Shown: positions 1-13,690, counted from the first letter of the stretch. The stretch is 64,000 nt of DNA from Glandiceps talaboti (GCF_964340395.1 NC_135551.1:11389379-11453378); one strand, 5' to 3'. Notes: generated by a model not told the origin, from the letters alone. Translations and numbers: made by a program.

Positions 1-385
1 TAACTATAATTTCCTATACAGTCAACAATTGCTTTCTAGCCAATCAAGTGTAAACATGTGTAAGCATGTTGAAAAGCTCCACATTATACCCACTCACCTG
101 TGGTAGCACCTGTTTTGTAGCCAATCATGGTGAACCTTTTGAATTGCTCCACATTATACCAATTCACATGTGTCAACCCTTGTTTTCTAGCCAATCAGTG
201 TGAACCTTTTGAATAGCTTCACATTATACCAACTTACCTGTGGTAGCACCTGTTTTGTAGCCAATCATGGTGAACCTTTTGAATAGCTCCACATTATACC
301 AATTCACATGTGTCAACCCTTGTTTTCTAGCCAATCAGTGTGAACCTTTTGAATAGCTCCATATTATACCAACTCACCTGTGGTA
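1..385. repeat. 70-bp tandem array (140-bp higher order) derived from the SOD2 exon-4 donor
   Basis: The anchor ACATTATACC recurs at 81, 151, 221, 291 and 361 (as ATATTATACC), an exact 70-bp spacing. Alternate units share more sequence (ACCTGTGGTAGCACC versus ACATGTGTCAACCC), so the present unit is a 140-bp dimer. The unit includes the last bases of SOD2 exon 4 plus the intron start: on the minus strand TACCACAG/GTGAGT. The true donor is at 371-385; good donor-like copies sit at about 91-105 and 231-245. Confidence 0.9.
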
Positions 386-3300
386 CTCTCCAATGGATCT
401 TGATTAGCACATGTACGGATGACAAGTCGGTCTGTTTCTTTTCGGTAACCAAGCCAACCCCAACCAGATCCCTGGATAGCGATGGTAGCTGCACTCATTC
501 TGCTTTGGAATATGTCATAGGAAACAAAGTCTCTTTTAATAGCCTCCATCAGATCACCTATGGTCAGAGAAAAATAGGTATAATGCAGAGATTACTTGTA
601 CTGGTGTGTACGCATACCTACAGGTGCAATACTGAAGACATCATTGTATGCTAATGTTATGGAAATGAGGACATGATCATTTATCATTCTACACGAAGTG
701 TGTGATCACGTCGTTTTTATGGATATTTGTTGTTTCGGATAAACAATCATTTATAATAATAACAGAACCCCATGTGGGAACTGAGGAATATTTGCACTTA
801 TGCTTGCAGTGTTTTCTGCTGCACTTTCACTCGGTATGCTTGTGAAAGTACGGCCACAGAACAATGCAAGCACCTGTGCAAATACGCCAAGTACACCAGT
901 CTTGGTACAGATACGGATACGGATACAGATACAGATACAGATACAGATACAGATACAGATACAGATACAGATACAGATACAGACACAAACACAGACACAG
1001 ACACAAACACAAACACAAACACAAACACAAACACAAACACAAACACAAACACAAACACAAACACAAACACAAACACAAACACAAACACAAACACAGAACT
1101 ATAGCAGTATTAGTTGAGTTTAATAATATCCTTACCAGCTGGTTGACCACCACCCTCTGGTGACAGATTCTGCCAAAAGATAGAATGGTTGAGATGACCT
1201 CCACCATTGAATTTTAGGGCTGGGAGTAGGCCTATCATCTTACTTACATCCCCTGTAATAAAATAACATGAAATGTCTTAAAATATACATTTATGGAGAT
1301 AAAAATGTATGTAGAAATAAAATATTGCAGATTTTATTACACATACAGGAAAGCAATATCAATTCTTAATATCACTAGGTTATTCATTGAGGTAAGTTTT
1401 TCAAACATGCAATCACCCAAATGATGTACATGTAGTTTGATATGATATAGGATAACAGCTTCTACCCAATGGTTTGGCTGAAACCACACTATAAAATAGT
1501 GCCAATGGCGTTGTAGCACAACTGTATAGTTTTCAAGCATGTTATCCACATGCTGATCCATGTCAGGTATAGGTGTTCATTTGCTGAATGATTATCCAGT
1601 TGCCTGTCCAGCCCCGTTGTTATCTTTGCAATATACATCAATATATATCAAATAAAAGGAAAACCTATACCTAGCATGGATCAGCATGTGGATAAACATT
1701 TTTAAAAACTGTACAGTAGTGCCTGAAACGACACTATATAAAACCATCAGAGTAAGTCTTCATCTACACATCCCTAGAAACATTCCTACTGTAACAAATT
1801 TCTGACAAATGCTATGGTTCAGTATTTCACTCTCTGGGTATACATTTTGAACAATACACCCCTTGTGTCACCAATTTAACCACTAAATTACTCACCTTGC
1901 TGTTGAGCCTCTTTCAACTGTTCTTCGGCTGCATTTAGGTTATTGACATATGTCTGGTGATGTTTCTTGTGATGCAGTTCCATGATTTCTGTGTTAATCA
2001 CAGGTGACAAGGCACTGTAGTCATATGGCAAATCAGGTAAGGTGTGTTTAAGTCTGGATGCAGCACATCCCAACACAGAAGGATTGCTTAGCAACCTGTG
2101 TAGAATAACAAAACGGCAAATCAAAATATGAGTGCAACAGAATCTTGTCACATTACGAACCGGAATGGCACTAACATATTTTTAGAAAGCTTGCTTTGGA
2201 TTTTCCTTTTGAAATAAATGTAATTAAATAATTAAATCAAAGTGGCACAAGCTGAGTTTATAAGTTTTTTACTCAAGTGAAAATACTTAAATAAAACCAC
2301 ATTCCAGTGTAACGTTAATAGTTATCTAAGAAGCAGATGGAAACACTAGTATGGTAAACCTCAGACCACTATATCTATAGTGGTCTGATATAGTGGTCTG
2401 AGGGTAAACATAAATGTTTACAATAATACAACGTTACATATATTGCTATTGGTAACAGAGTTTTGTTTGCAATTCATACGACTACTGCTATCCATGAAAA
2501 TACATGTATACTCAATCATAGAAGTTAAAAGTTGAAAGTTCCAAGGGTGACTGGGTCTGGCTACCATTCAACTAATCCACCAATGAGAAAGGGTCAGTTC
2601 ATTAGTTACCCCACAGATCTATGAGACTATCTCCATGGTTACACATCAGGTTCCTGTAAGCTCTAGCAAATAAATAAGTTGCCAGAGTTTTACACTCAAA
2701 TGGCCAACAAAATAAATTGAACATTTTAATTTCCAGAGTACTATGCATGCCCCCATTGCGTAACAATAAAAATAAAATCTCAAAAATTGTGAAATCTCAC
2801 ACAACAAGTAATAATGTGGAAACTGACCACAACTTAAAGACAATATAAAACTGTTCTTCCAAGCTGTAATGGCTGTACACAGATAACATTAACACAGAGA
2901 CCATACGGAAAACATAACTATATGAACTTGACACTAGCAATAAAAAAATTAAAAATCGACCTACACCACCTATTCTAAAAATAGAACAATCGGAACAGCA
3001 CAATTGTTTTAGGCCTAACGGGGGTTGTTGCATTAAACTCTTCATAGCCCCTCTATATAAATGACACAGTAGATTGTGTTTCTATTCATGCTATTGTATT
3101 TTCTATTCAAGATATCCGACCTACTGCTATGGTGATGCATATGTATTTGTATTTAATACTGGAGTAGGCGTGGTGCTTATGTTGTTGATTGGCTGTTGGT
3201 GACCGTTGTGTGACCTTGATTCTTGAATGTTGCGCAGGCCTACACACTTTGGAGATATCACTTTATACCTGTACATATTCCACAACTTCTCGATTACGTT

Positions 3301-3552
3301 GCCCCAATCGATCAATTTATTAGTTTGGAATTAATGCACTTGGCTATCCACGTTGAGTGCGTGCGTACATCAGTAAGGCGAACTTTTCCGCTGTTTGGGA
3401 AGGCCAGGAAAGTATGGTCTGTGCTCCTTCGAGCTCCTCAAAACTTGGCCTCTGTAAAATTGCCATATACTTTGTGTGTCATACAACATTCACGTGGTTT
3501 GATCTATAACTATCTGAATTTACCTCTTTGCTGCAACTGCCCTGCACAGCAT
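378..3552 (-). CDS. SOD2: Mitochondrial Mn superoxide dismutase, 3' end cut by window edge
   Basis: Converts superoxide to hydrogen peroxide and oxygen in the mitochondrial matrix. Four coding exons were assembled: 3524-3552, 1896-2095, 1136-1252 and 378-557. All junctions are GT-AG and in phase, giving 175 codons. The start [10 protein letters not shown] is a short exon like the vertebrate one and fits a targeting peptide (basic, no acid). Mature protein begins near [11 protein letters not shown]. The helix [10 protein letters not shown] (residues 50-59) holds the first Mn-ligand histidine and the gateway Tyr; the second ligand His is about residue 99 in [19 protein letters not shown] and NQDPL (second-sphere Gln) are in exon 4. 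The exon with the remaining Asp and His ligands (DxWEH motif) is not in the window; bases 1-377 contain only repeat. WTAP follows upstream on the same strand. Family assignment is secure; the 5' UTR extent is not known. Confidence 0.97.
660..885 (+). repeat. Interspersed repeat family R1, copy 1
   Basis: Shares ordered blocks with 13420-13690 and 42735-42910: ATGCAAATGAGG-like start, a GTGTGTGATCAC/GTGTGATTGCA block, TAATAACAGAACCCCAT, then ATTTGCACTTATGCTTGC and TTTTCTGCTGCACTTTCACTC. Lies in SOD2 intron 3 in opposite orientation to the gene. No protein is encoded. The family is unidentified. Confidence 0.7.
905..1094. repeat. Hexanucleotide microsatellite, (ACAGAT)n then (ACAAAC)n
   Basis: A six-base repeat that switches from ACAGAT to ACAAAC through a mixed middle. 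It ends about 40 bases from the SOD2 exon-3 donor (1135). Every frame is open because the unit is a multiple of three; the long low-complexity frames are not genes. Confidence 0.95.
2357..2404. repeat. Short palindromic repeat, CCTCAGACCACTATA type, copy 1
   Basis: CCTCAGACCACTATA is followed by TATAGTGGTCTGA and again by TATAGTGGTCTGAGG, a hairpin with a duplicated right arm. Related palindromes occur at 6738-6770 and 30793-30832. Confidence 0.75.
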
Positions 3553-6374
3553 CTTGCTTTTCTCCAAAATCTTCGATATTATCGCACAACACCGAGTGTG
3601 AATCACGCCGTCTGCATGCAGAAACGTGCTCATCGGTTTCAGATTCATATTCTAAGTTATCGATTCGCGTCCCAGCTAAGGATATAAATATTTATTCCGA
3701 GTTCACAAGTAACTTTAGTCAAGAAATGTTTGGAGCCGGGTTTGGAGGTACCCCAAATATATATAAATAATAATATCATGTGATTATAATAAATATCATT
3801 AAATGAAAAGGATAGAATTGCAAAGTCACAAAAAATAAACAATAGATAAAAATTGATATATTCTACTTGAAACAAACTACTTTTTACATATGCAAAAATA
3901 ACATAAATTTTGCATGTTATAATCAATAACCAAGAGCTGCGATGTCCTCGGTGTATAGTTCATGGTTAGGCACCTGCGTTTCAATGTTTTTAACATGACC
4001 CTGGGAACTGACTAACCTCCTCGTTTTTCTTCCTGAATTTTTACGACCACAAAAACTGCGTAAGTTTACTTAATAACAGAATGGTAGGATGATTATTACA
4101 GTGAAAATCTAATATTCGCCGGAAACCCAAATTACTCGTATCCGTCATTCGAAGACCTGAATTTCAGGTTGCCGCATTCCGAATCTGAAATTACTAAAAA
4201 TGGAAGGTTTGAGAGTTCGTGTCGTAGTTCCTCCAATGCAAAGCTTCTCCTTGATGCCAATGCTACATACTAGTACATGAGTAGTACATGTACATGATAC
4301 ATATACACGCAGCTATATATATATAGTCTTCAAACTAGATGTAGTACTTTGGTGGTTTTGCTTCTTTGCTCTCGCTCCTCCGCTAGTTTTTTCTTTGCAA
4401 ACAACATTAGAAAATAAAGAAGTAAAACGAAAAATGCTGAGTCACACAAAATAAAATATAAAAAATAATAAATATAGTATTGTAAATAAATAAAAACAAG
4501 GGTACAATTATTGCAGCTATAAGTTCAGACCTGTGATGGGACCACCCCCAACCCCAACCCCCATGACGACGATAATTTAGTTGCTTTTAATTTCACGTTC
4601 TTCATTCATTTTCAGAGAATTTGTTGTGTTACGGTATTTTTGGTGGCTTCGATATCGATGTTCTTTTTACTGTAATATTGCATTGTTTTGTTGGTTTTTT
4701 ATCTTACATTTATCAATCTGATTCGGAGGTGTATATTTCCTTCATGTATTGTGTTTTTCCCGTTTTGTTGTTCCGGGAGTACGTGGGCAGATGGAGATCA
4801 CCTGGAACAACAAAAAATGAAAACAAACGACACTATTATTATAGGAAACGGAAATAGAGATTACATTTTTAAACAGAGTTACTTTGTTACTTTCAATTAA
4901 TAACAACGAAACATTTCGAATGAAAACGATAGCACCAAGGCTTTATCTAAAACAGGTCAAACAATCCAAAAAATGGTGATATAGTAAATTTTCTCTACAT
5001 ATATTAACATTGTGTGAAACCCAAAAGAATTCTGGAGTGACCTGGGTCAGAAATAAGCTTATGACATAAGACTTACGATTTGTACTCTTAATTTGAAACA
5101 TTTTAGAGGTAAATTTAGACGGGGGGGGGGGGGTAGGAAAAGAAATATTTTGGGACACCGTTAAGTTTGTTACGGTAGTGTTGACCGTAAGCTTATGGGT
5201 TCAGTTTACTAAGTTTACACTCTGTATGTTCATAAATTTTCTAAATGGTTTCTACTATAAGCTTCTACTTTCTTCTTTTTTCAACGATTAGATGCTTTCG
5301 CTTATGCCACAGACCGAGCCACAGACAAACTTCCTTGTCTGTGCTCAGGCTATATATGGACATTAATTTGGGACGGATAATATACTTTTAAAATCGAATG
5401 TTCTTTTAATTTCAAAATCATATTAGAAGTGGTAGGCCTACTTCAAGTTCATATCTTAATCTGATTCGGGTAGAGTTAGAACTCAATCAAGTTCAGTCTA
5501 TATCGTGCCTTTAATTCTAAGCGTCCAGTGTGTATTGGTTTTGCAAACCTACCTCCAATTACCGATCTAGAAGATCTGTGTTTAAATATCAGGAAGAAAT
5601 TTATATAATTAATGAAAACTATTTTTTTTTAATTTTCCCAGTCAGTATAGTTTGTCTAAAGTGATGAGACGTCGCGATTTTTTTGGATAAATTCTAAACA
5701 AATTAAACTTAGTCACTCAATTGATCAACTATACTATTTATGGCAGTATTCTTTATATTTAGTACTTTTGAGCAAGTGTGGGGCAGATGTCATTTGCTTG
5801 TTCATGTTTGGCTCTGCAGTTGTCTTCACTGAAGTAGGGGGGTTATGTTTGTGTTTCTCCCCCGGATTTGCAGATTGCATGGGCTGGACAAACACACACA
5901 CACACACACACAAAAAAAACGACACGAGGGTATTTAAGTGATACGCGTGCTGACCAGAAAAAAAATCTCTTTTTTTAGCTAATCGTTCTAATTGAGTGAA
6001 TTTATATTCTCCAAAAGATGAGATACTCGTCTGTCACAATACTTCCATGCTGAGAGTTTGACGAGGTGTAAAAGAACTAAGTAAATGAAGACAATTATAA
6101 GTTAAAGTAGACGAACACGTTATGCAGCTGACTGTACCATTATAGTCTAAAATACTCTAGAATGTGACTTTTATCAAAAATTACCACAGATGAGGCAAAA
6201 ACACGAAGGTCTACATGGAAATAGAAGTAAATTGTTACCATTTTACCTTTTTGCATGCAAAAAAATGTTTAGAGTAGGGGGGGGGGGCTTAAACTAGGGT
6301 CGGTTAGGTTATCGGAAACACTATTCTTTTTATTTGGCGTAAGTTAAACAGTTGAATGAATTTCTTTTGTGTAT

Positions 6375-6543
6375 TCATCCATCCATCCATCCATCCATCC
6401 ATCCATCCATACACACATACACACATACATACATACATACATACATACATACATACATACATACATACATACATACATACATACATACATACATACATAC
6501 ATACATACATTCATCCATCCATCCATCCATCCATACATACATA
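6375..6543. repeat. Tetranucleotide microsatellite (CATC)n-(CATA)n-(CATC)n
   Basis: A symmetric compound array: CATC units, then a long CATA block, then CATC again. The mirror layout suggests CATA units expanded inside a CATC array. Confidence 0.95.
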
Positions 6544-6737
6544 CTTTCATTTATTCTTCATCTCTGCAGAAAGCCAAAGTTTATCTTGTCCATTCTTCTC
6601 CTCTTATCAAAATTAAAACACTCCTAATCTTATAATTACCAGAGGACCGGTTACACCAACAGTTTGTTTTACCTCTTATCTTCTGGGAGATTATCACACC
6701 TAATAAACACTCATTACAGAGTACTAAATTCTATAAT

Positions 6738-6770
6738 ACCTCAGGCCACTATATGGTGGCCTGGAGTCTG
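6738..6770. repeat. Short palindromic repeat, CCTCAGACCACTATA type, copy 2
   Basis: ACCTCAGGCCACTATA faces TGGTGGCCTGGAG. It carries matched A-to-G and T-to-C changes on both arms relative to the copies at 2357 and 30793. Confidence 0.65.
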
Positions 6771-9200
6771 TACTAAATCAAAACAAGACACAGACAAACT
6801 TAACATTAGCTCACATTTCTGTTTATTGATTACAGAAACTTTGCAAGAAATAAGAAAGACCCATACACTGACATTGAAAGCCAAAAACACAGGAAAATCT
6901 ACACCCAATAATACTTCTCAATGAAAGAAGGCTACTACAAAGATATGAAAACATGCGTTTTATATTACAATATTAAGAATTTCAACTAGTTTGAACTTTA
7001 CTACAGGTAATGTGTATGTGTTAGAGTATTATCCTGTAACTTGTCAATAATTATGAAAAATATATATCCTTCAACAGATAATTAAAATGTGTTTTATTTT
7101 TTCTTCAAAATGATGGTAATTTTTATTGTCTCAGAGTGATCATGCAAATTGTTTGTGAAAGTACCATATCTGGATTAACATATATATCATTACATGGGGT
7201 GTCATTTACACTCCTGTATAAGCCACTGTTGTAATGAAATGCTGGAAATGATTCAGTAAGTAAAGGCTAACATCTGTAAAATATCCCTATAAAAAGTCCT
7301 TGCCATGGTATAATCCTTGTTGATAGACCTATTAATAGAAGCTAATACCTTGTTGATAGGTCTATTATCATTTTGATGTAGTACATATTTGTCTGAAATC
7401 TAGCCAAGTGACTTATCTTGCTTGGTGTTTCAAGAAGTTCTTGATGCTCATAGCTGAGACCCCTTCATACTAGCTGATTTTGACTATCCTCTCCACAAAG
7501 AGAAAAGGGGATGGTTGAAATCTGTTGGCACAAGGCCTAGGCTATAGAACCTCTTGAGATAAAAAAACACAAATGAGAACTGGATAGTCTCAACAAAACT
7601 CATCTCTCAAAGGGTTTCCAAATGTTCTGACTAGCTTTCACCTGTTAACAGAGCATTATCACATGAAACTATATCTCTTGAAATAGTAATACCAACACAC
7701 ATCTTTGGGTCCCTTATACAAAATCTGGCTGCAAATGAGGCTGATTTCTCTGAAAGCTGACTGTTATTATTATGAAATACATCTGGTTTTGAGACATATA
7801 AAGTGTCTTTACAATAAAATTAAAGAATTGATGGCTATGTTTACAAATAATAGCAAACCAAACTAAACATGCCCAGACACAAAGGACTGTGGGATTATTT
7901 GTAGGATACAAACAGTTGTATTGTTTACAACCCCCCCCCCCCTTCCCCCACATCCATCCATCCCTCCCCCTCCCCCACTCATACACTCTCAAGTTTGTCT
8001 ACAAGTGTCTGTCTACCACCATTTCCTGGGCCAGTCCTCCTCAGTCACTATTAGTTGCTGTAATTGTCAAGGAAAGTCAAACAGTTTGCTACTTGCTGGT
8101 GCTATATATATTTCCTAATTATGTGAAAAAATGTAATGTATTATGGCCTCACATAGCACTGGGAAAATATATATATACAGCATGGAAAGGGAACTTTCAT
8201 GTGTAACAAATATATATTTATGCAAAGCCAGTCATTTGACAAATTGAGGTTGATGACTTCCCTTGATAGATAATAACACTTTTACTGAACAGTATAGGGT
8301 TGCAGTTAAGACAATTCTTACTAGATGAATTAGACTAGTGTAAACAAGACTTACCTCCATTACCCTTCTGTGTTCAGCAACAAAATTGCTATAATCTAGC
8401 AAATAATACAACAACCTCAAACTGCAAATGTACATGTTACACAGTTTTCAGATGAATGATCTCCTACTAATCAGTAAACAGACCAACTTTCCTTCAAGAT
8501 TACTAGCAAACTGGTACTGAGTAACAGGCAAAGGAGATTATATATATTTGCAACATAACTATACAATTCTAGAAGTTGAGTGTACTCTCAGCAAATTTAT
8601 CTTTCATTTGTAATATCCAAACTTTAAAAACGAAACATCCACATCTATATACTACAGTCTAGTTACTACGGTAACACAAGTACATTACAGTAAATCAGTG
8701 GCCCACGCATGCACACAAGCCGATACATGAATACAAAAAAAAATTATCATGTCTCCATCAAGCAGATATTTGTGAAAATGAAATTAAAAGCAAGAATATA
8801 GCTGAGTGGAGTGACTGTACAAGAAATCCATATTTGTATTGAAGCTAGGGAGTTAGGGTAATGGTTAGATTAGGATTAGACGAGGGTAAAATCAGCCTGG
8901 ATCTTTGAAAACCTGTTTCATATAATGCCATGTCTGTAGTTATATTTTGAATCACTTTCTGGTTGGACTAGTATAGTTACAAATATGTACATGTATATTT
9001 TACTGGCTATCTGCCATAATTTTCCTCTGCAACATTTTCTAAACCTTTAATACCTCATCTAAGTAAATCCACCAGACCTATTTGTAGCACTGATAAAACA
9101 CAATTCCTGTATCTTTTGTGCGAAGGAAAAAATGCAGACTCACGAGAATGATATAAATCCACATTCGTTTTCCTCACAAATAAGCAGAATAATCCACAAG

Positions 9201-9323
<123 letters not shown>

Positions 9324-10018
9324 AGGCACGCACTTAGCATTGAATCAACAGCTCGGAATGATTTATCAGCATTTATTATGAGGAAGCTGCAAAAGAGGAG
9401 TGTGTGCCATTTTATGTTCACAAAACAAACATGTATGCGGGATTGGAATGGTGGTAAATGTGTGTGTGTGTGTGTGGGGTTGGGTGGGTGGGGGTTAAGG
9501 GTTGGGTGGGTCAAATGATATCATATATAAATACTGTATAACAGTGGCATGATCTAAATTACACCATAGACAACATAAGGTATGGTAGCTCATAAGTGAT
9601 AGTGCAAATTTTGGTCATTTGAAAAAAAAATTCAGCCATGTCACTCATGGGCCACCATACAAAGGCAATTAATGTAATAGACTTGTTTAAAGGCCAGGGA
9701 TTCAATCCCAGGTTCTCACTTTATCAGTGGAGCCATAATGACTAGGTGTGATTAATCTTTGACAAGGATTAATATTTGTATCACTTTGCCAAACAATTGT
9801 CTTTCACATCGAAACTTTGATCCCACTCAGAAGTCAACCAATGTTGGATTAGGATTAATATCTTGGAAAGTGGGAAATGGCATAAAAAAAACCCTTGATT
9901 CATCAAACTGAAGGACGAAAACCTTTGATGAATACCTGATACAAGCATTGCTGTTCAGTGTTTCTCTCAGGATCATTTGAACATGCTGTAATATCAATTG
10001 ATTATATAATTAAAGTCC

Positions 10019-10044
10019 GGGGGGGGGGGGGGGGGGGGGGGGGG
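10019..10044. repeat. Long G homopolymer
   Basis: A run of about 26 G followed by TCGGGGGG. Similar G or C runs of 14 to 22 occur at about 5120, 22069, 28146, 56080, 56286 and 56455. Confidence 0.9.
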
Positions 10045-10337
10045 TCGGGGGGTCTCCACTAGCTACCAGACAACTAAGATCCCTTTCCAACATTGAATAT
10101 TTATCATACTCACAATGTTTATTAGAATATGTCTAAATGTCATTTGTAATTTATCTTTATACACCTGGGAATAAATTCTATTATTACTTAGTGTATGTAA
10201 ATTAGCCACCAAGCAGTTGGAAAATCCTGGGGAAGAAGACTGTATACATAATGAAGACATGACACAGTGGTTAGTGTATCAATGTGTGCTACAACCCTTA
10301 ACACTGAAGTGAAGCACTTTCTGTATGTCACTCATTA

Positions 10338-10698
10338 ATAGCATTCATATAAAGTGTAAAAGTATACTCTTTCAATTGCATAAATCTTGTACATGTGTAT
10401 GCAGCCTTTCTCATGCAGTCAATTTGCAAAGTGTTTTCTGCCTACAAACAGCTGACTGGTTACACTTACTAATGACTACATGATATATACAAGATTATAT
10501 TTATGTTTAGATCTAAGTGAAATCTAAATACTGTTTTATGACATCTGTGTTTATTCTCTAGTCATTTTATGACTAACTTGTGATTTGTGGTAATGGTATC
10601 ATATTGTTTACAATTGATTACATCGAGAGACATCACATACTGGGTCGATGATTGAAGCAATTGAAACAGTATACTTTTACACTTTATATGGATGCATA
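10338..10698. mobile_element. MITE-like element, AAGTGTAAAAGTATACT terminal repeats, copy 1
   Basis: The left end ATATAAAGTGTAAAAGTATA continues CTCTTTCAATTGC. The right end is its inverted complement, GCAATTGAAACAGTATACTT then TTACACTTTATAT. About 360 bp with no coding capacity. A shorter relative is at 32394-32524; flanking homology (AACACTGAAGTGAAGCACT) suggests a larger original element. Confidence 0.75.
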
Positions 10699-11239
10699 TG
10701 GTGGCAAATCATGCAAATATTACTACTTGAGTGTTACAAGTTGTATAAACAGTTAGAATGAAAGATGACAATCAGTCATCAAAGCACAGATAATAATGCT
10801 CGGGGATGGGGGTGTGTGAAGTAATAAGAAAGGACAATATAGAATTGAGTCAATGCTTTATTATGGTAGCTGGCAGGATGATTTGTACATGGCTAGCTAT
10901 AAACAGACAGTGAAATAAGCAATTGCAAGCAAGCACAGGAGAACTATTTCTAAACACAACATAACAGAACAGATGAACAGTTTCATTTGTGTAGATATAT
11001 CAAAGCGTTACTCTACTTCAAATATAACATTTAGTCTGGTAGCACTATTGGAATTTGTTGGCAGGTAACCCTAAACCTGTTCAAATATTCTGTCACGAGT
11101 CACAGAGTGATAGCTGCTTATACAATGTAGTACAGCATTAGGAGGCAAGCTGATATGTACAGTGACACCATGACATATCAATGCCAGTAAAAGCCATATT
11201 TGAATTCTCACTGGTAAACAAGATGGCAGCATGCAGTCC

Positions 11240-11428
11240 AATCTGATTAAAATCTGATGTGGAGAAAGCAGCTAGATGTCTTTATTTACCTCTATTTCCA
11301 TCTTGTTGTGACATTTGTGGTGGGAAGGCAGCGATCACCCAGAACAAAACAAACATCACAACACAAGGGAAATACAGATAAATAAAGACATCTAGCCGTT
11401 TTCACCACATCAGATTTTAATCAGATTT
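11240..11428. mobile_element. MITE-like element with about 50-bp terminal inverted repeats
   Basis: Left arm AATCTGATTAAAATCTGATG ... GCTAGATGTCTTTATTT; the right arm is its inverted complement with a few mismatches. The spacer is about 85 bp and non-coding. Single-end fragments with the same TIR core occur near 24395, 24560 and 36409. Confidence 0.82.
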
Positions 11429-12021
11429 CATGCGTCCATGTCTCAGTACATAGTGCAAACCTATGTGTAATACTTCCTTTTCACATAAACTTGGATTTTA
11501 TCGTTATCACAGACGACTGGTGAACCATAGACAGTTTTAATCAATATTTTAAAGGTCGTATGCTGTAGATTAACTGATAACAATAAAATTTGTATGTTTC
11601 TGTTTTTATTTGTCGACAACCGTGACAAATCCAATATGGCCGCCACTGTCACTGATAGAAGCATTACTTGAAATACTCAAGGGGAAATGGTAGCTAATGT
11701 AGAGTGTTTCCAGTAAGCTTCATCAGAGCTTGCATTAGGAGAGTGCTAATTCAGAGTCCGCTGCTGCCAACGTTTCTCGGCATACAAATTAAACATTTTG
11801 ATACTGTACACCTATACATCTGGAATAGACAGGTGCAAAAATCGCAATTTATTACCAAACCCGGTGTCAATGAAAATAGTGCTTGTTAACAGACAAAACA
11901 CAAATACAACATTATACACGGTTTTTGGTAGTAATTGAACACGAATGATGCTTTCAAATTTGTTTACACAAACTAACAAAAATTGGACCCAGGCTTACTA
12001 CTTTGGACACTGAAGATGTTA

Positions 12022-12042
12022 CAGTGCCCCCTTGTGGCCAAG
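12022..12042 (-). promoter_or_regulatory. CTCF-like motif
   Basis: On the minus strand the site reads GGCCACAAGGGGGCACTG, a close match to the animal CTCF core (CCASYAGRKGGCRS as I know it). It lies between SOD2 and WTAP. Motif match only; no occupancy evidence. Confidence 0.4.
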
Positions 12043-12277
12043 CATATGAGAAATCATGTGGAGCGTGTATCTAGAATCTCTGACTGGCCTGCCTGTTCTC
12101 CACTAATTTCCAAGTTCATTGATATCATAGAATGACAGGCAGTAAGATGTGTAGTATGACATGAGGACGACGCTTCAAAAAGCATTACATGGCACAACAT
12201 TTTAGAAATGTGAATAGAATGCTGCAGAAAAATATCAGGAACACACACTACTGAACTGTAGTCTGTACATCCCCTAG

Positions 12278-12349
12278 TCTGTAAGGTACGCCGTGACGGG
12301 GCGCCCTCAACCATCGGCCAACCCCTAACGTCACGACGTATCTTACAGT
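12278..12349. repeat. Inverted repeat with TGTAAGGTACGCCGTGACG arms
   Basis: Left arm TGTAAGGTACGCCGTGACG and right arm CGTCACGACGTATCTTACA are inverted complements at 17 of 19 positions around a GC-rich centre. A diverged copy of one half, with the GGGCGCCCTCA block, is at about 52065-52105 on the other strand. Confidence 0.65.
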
Positions 12350-13419
12350 CTATACATCCCCCTATCCCCATCATATTGAATATTTGATTACAGGGTAATA
12401 CCAGTTGAAAATATGGAGATCTGAAGGATTTGAAAGATTTCAAGGTGTACACCATTTTATTTATGTACAGTGCTTTGGACACCAGTGAGGAAAGATTAGT
12501 ATAGTTATAATACATGTAGTCGTTTCCTATGGTCTCTCTCTCTCCACGTATAGTCAAACAGACAAATTCTATCAGAAATCTAGTAAATCTCCTGCTGGGG
12601 AGAGGGATGAACAGCACATTTAAGTAGTAATCCATCACACATTGACAGGTGGTTGTAATTGGTTACTTTGTTCAGTTTTCTACAACCTCAACCTCCAGTA
12701 TTGAATATAAGTGATGCAAGGACACGATAATGTCATCACATTTATATCAACACTCCAATAGCATAAACTATTGCTGTTGGTGGTGGTACAAAACGGAATT
12801 CTGTGCTAGAGAAGTCCATTTGACTATACGGTGGAAATGATCATAACACATACAGGACTAGATTAAGCAAAAATGGAAATGTTGTGGTCAGGTTTTTTTC
12901 TTTCCCGACAGCAGCATGACAAGCAAATAATTGTGCATAGGCAGTTTTGGTAGCTCACTCAGTGACAAAGCTAGATCAACGTTGACAGATTGAACATCAT
13001 CCAATCTCACTCACCAAAATATTCTTAATTCACATACATTTCAACACAGTAACATAGATGTTCAATAAAGCCAAAAGTGTAGTGGTTCCAACCACTAGTA
13101 TTTAGCTAAAAAACGAAATTTACAAAACGATCCACTTGTCTTGTAAATTTCAATGGTTTGTATTACAACATGAGTTCTGCCTGTAAAATAGGACATTTAT
13201 AATCAAAGGTGATCATTTCGATTTTGGACGGTTTTGTTTTACTTGATAGATAGATAGTTTACTACTGGACACAGTAGGATTGAAATCAAAATCAGAGCAA
13301 TAGATGAAACTCTGTTGTACACTAACTTATAGTGTACACAAAATGATTACATATGTACCAGTGATTACTTTACTCCAGTGCTATTGGTAGTTGCTACTGC
13401 ACTGCAATACCGCATATTT

Positions 13420-13690
13420 GCATGCAAATTGATATGCAAATGAGGGCATGATCATTAATTGTACACAAAATTGTGTGATTGCACAGTATGATTTTTACGG
13501 AAATTTGCTGTGTCGGATTTAATATTAACAGAACCCTATGCCATGTGAGTGCTAGTGTGGGTACTCAGGGGTATTTGCATTCATGCTTGCGTGTTTTCTG
13601 CTGCACTTTTACTCACTACATTCGTCAGACTTTGACTGCAGAAAACACGACACATACTCATGCAAATATCCCAAGTACGACACCCTTGTA
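13420..13690 (+). repeat. Interspersed repeat family R1, copy 2
   Basis: Blocks ATGCAAATGAGGGCATGATC, TAACAGAACCCTATG, GGGTACTCAGGGGTATTTGC and TTTTCTGCTGCACTTTTACT match the copies at 660 and 42735. Downstream sequence to about 13860 (CCCCAACTTGCTGAATGATC, GGTGAACGCTCTC) also resembles 51875-51960, so the full element may be near 450 bp. Confidence 0.7.

Noticed and set aside
772-1207. Asp-Thr, Gln-Ile, Val-Ser and similar repeat peptides
   Set aside because: Translation of the hexanucleotide microsatellite within SOD2 intron 3.
3223-3687. 154-codon plus-strand open frame
   Set aside because: Antisense to SOD2 exon 1 (3524-3552), which fits the SOD2 family start and phase exactly; the frame itself resembles no protein.
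12054-12638. 194-codon minus-strand open frame
   Set aside because: No recognisable domain, no splice support, and it runs through the inverted repeat at 12278-12349. Chance frame.
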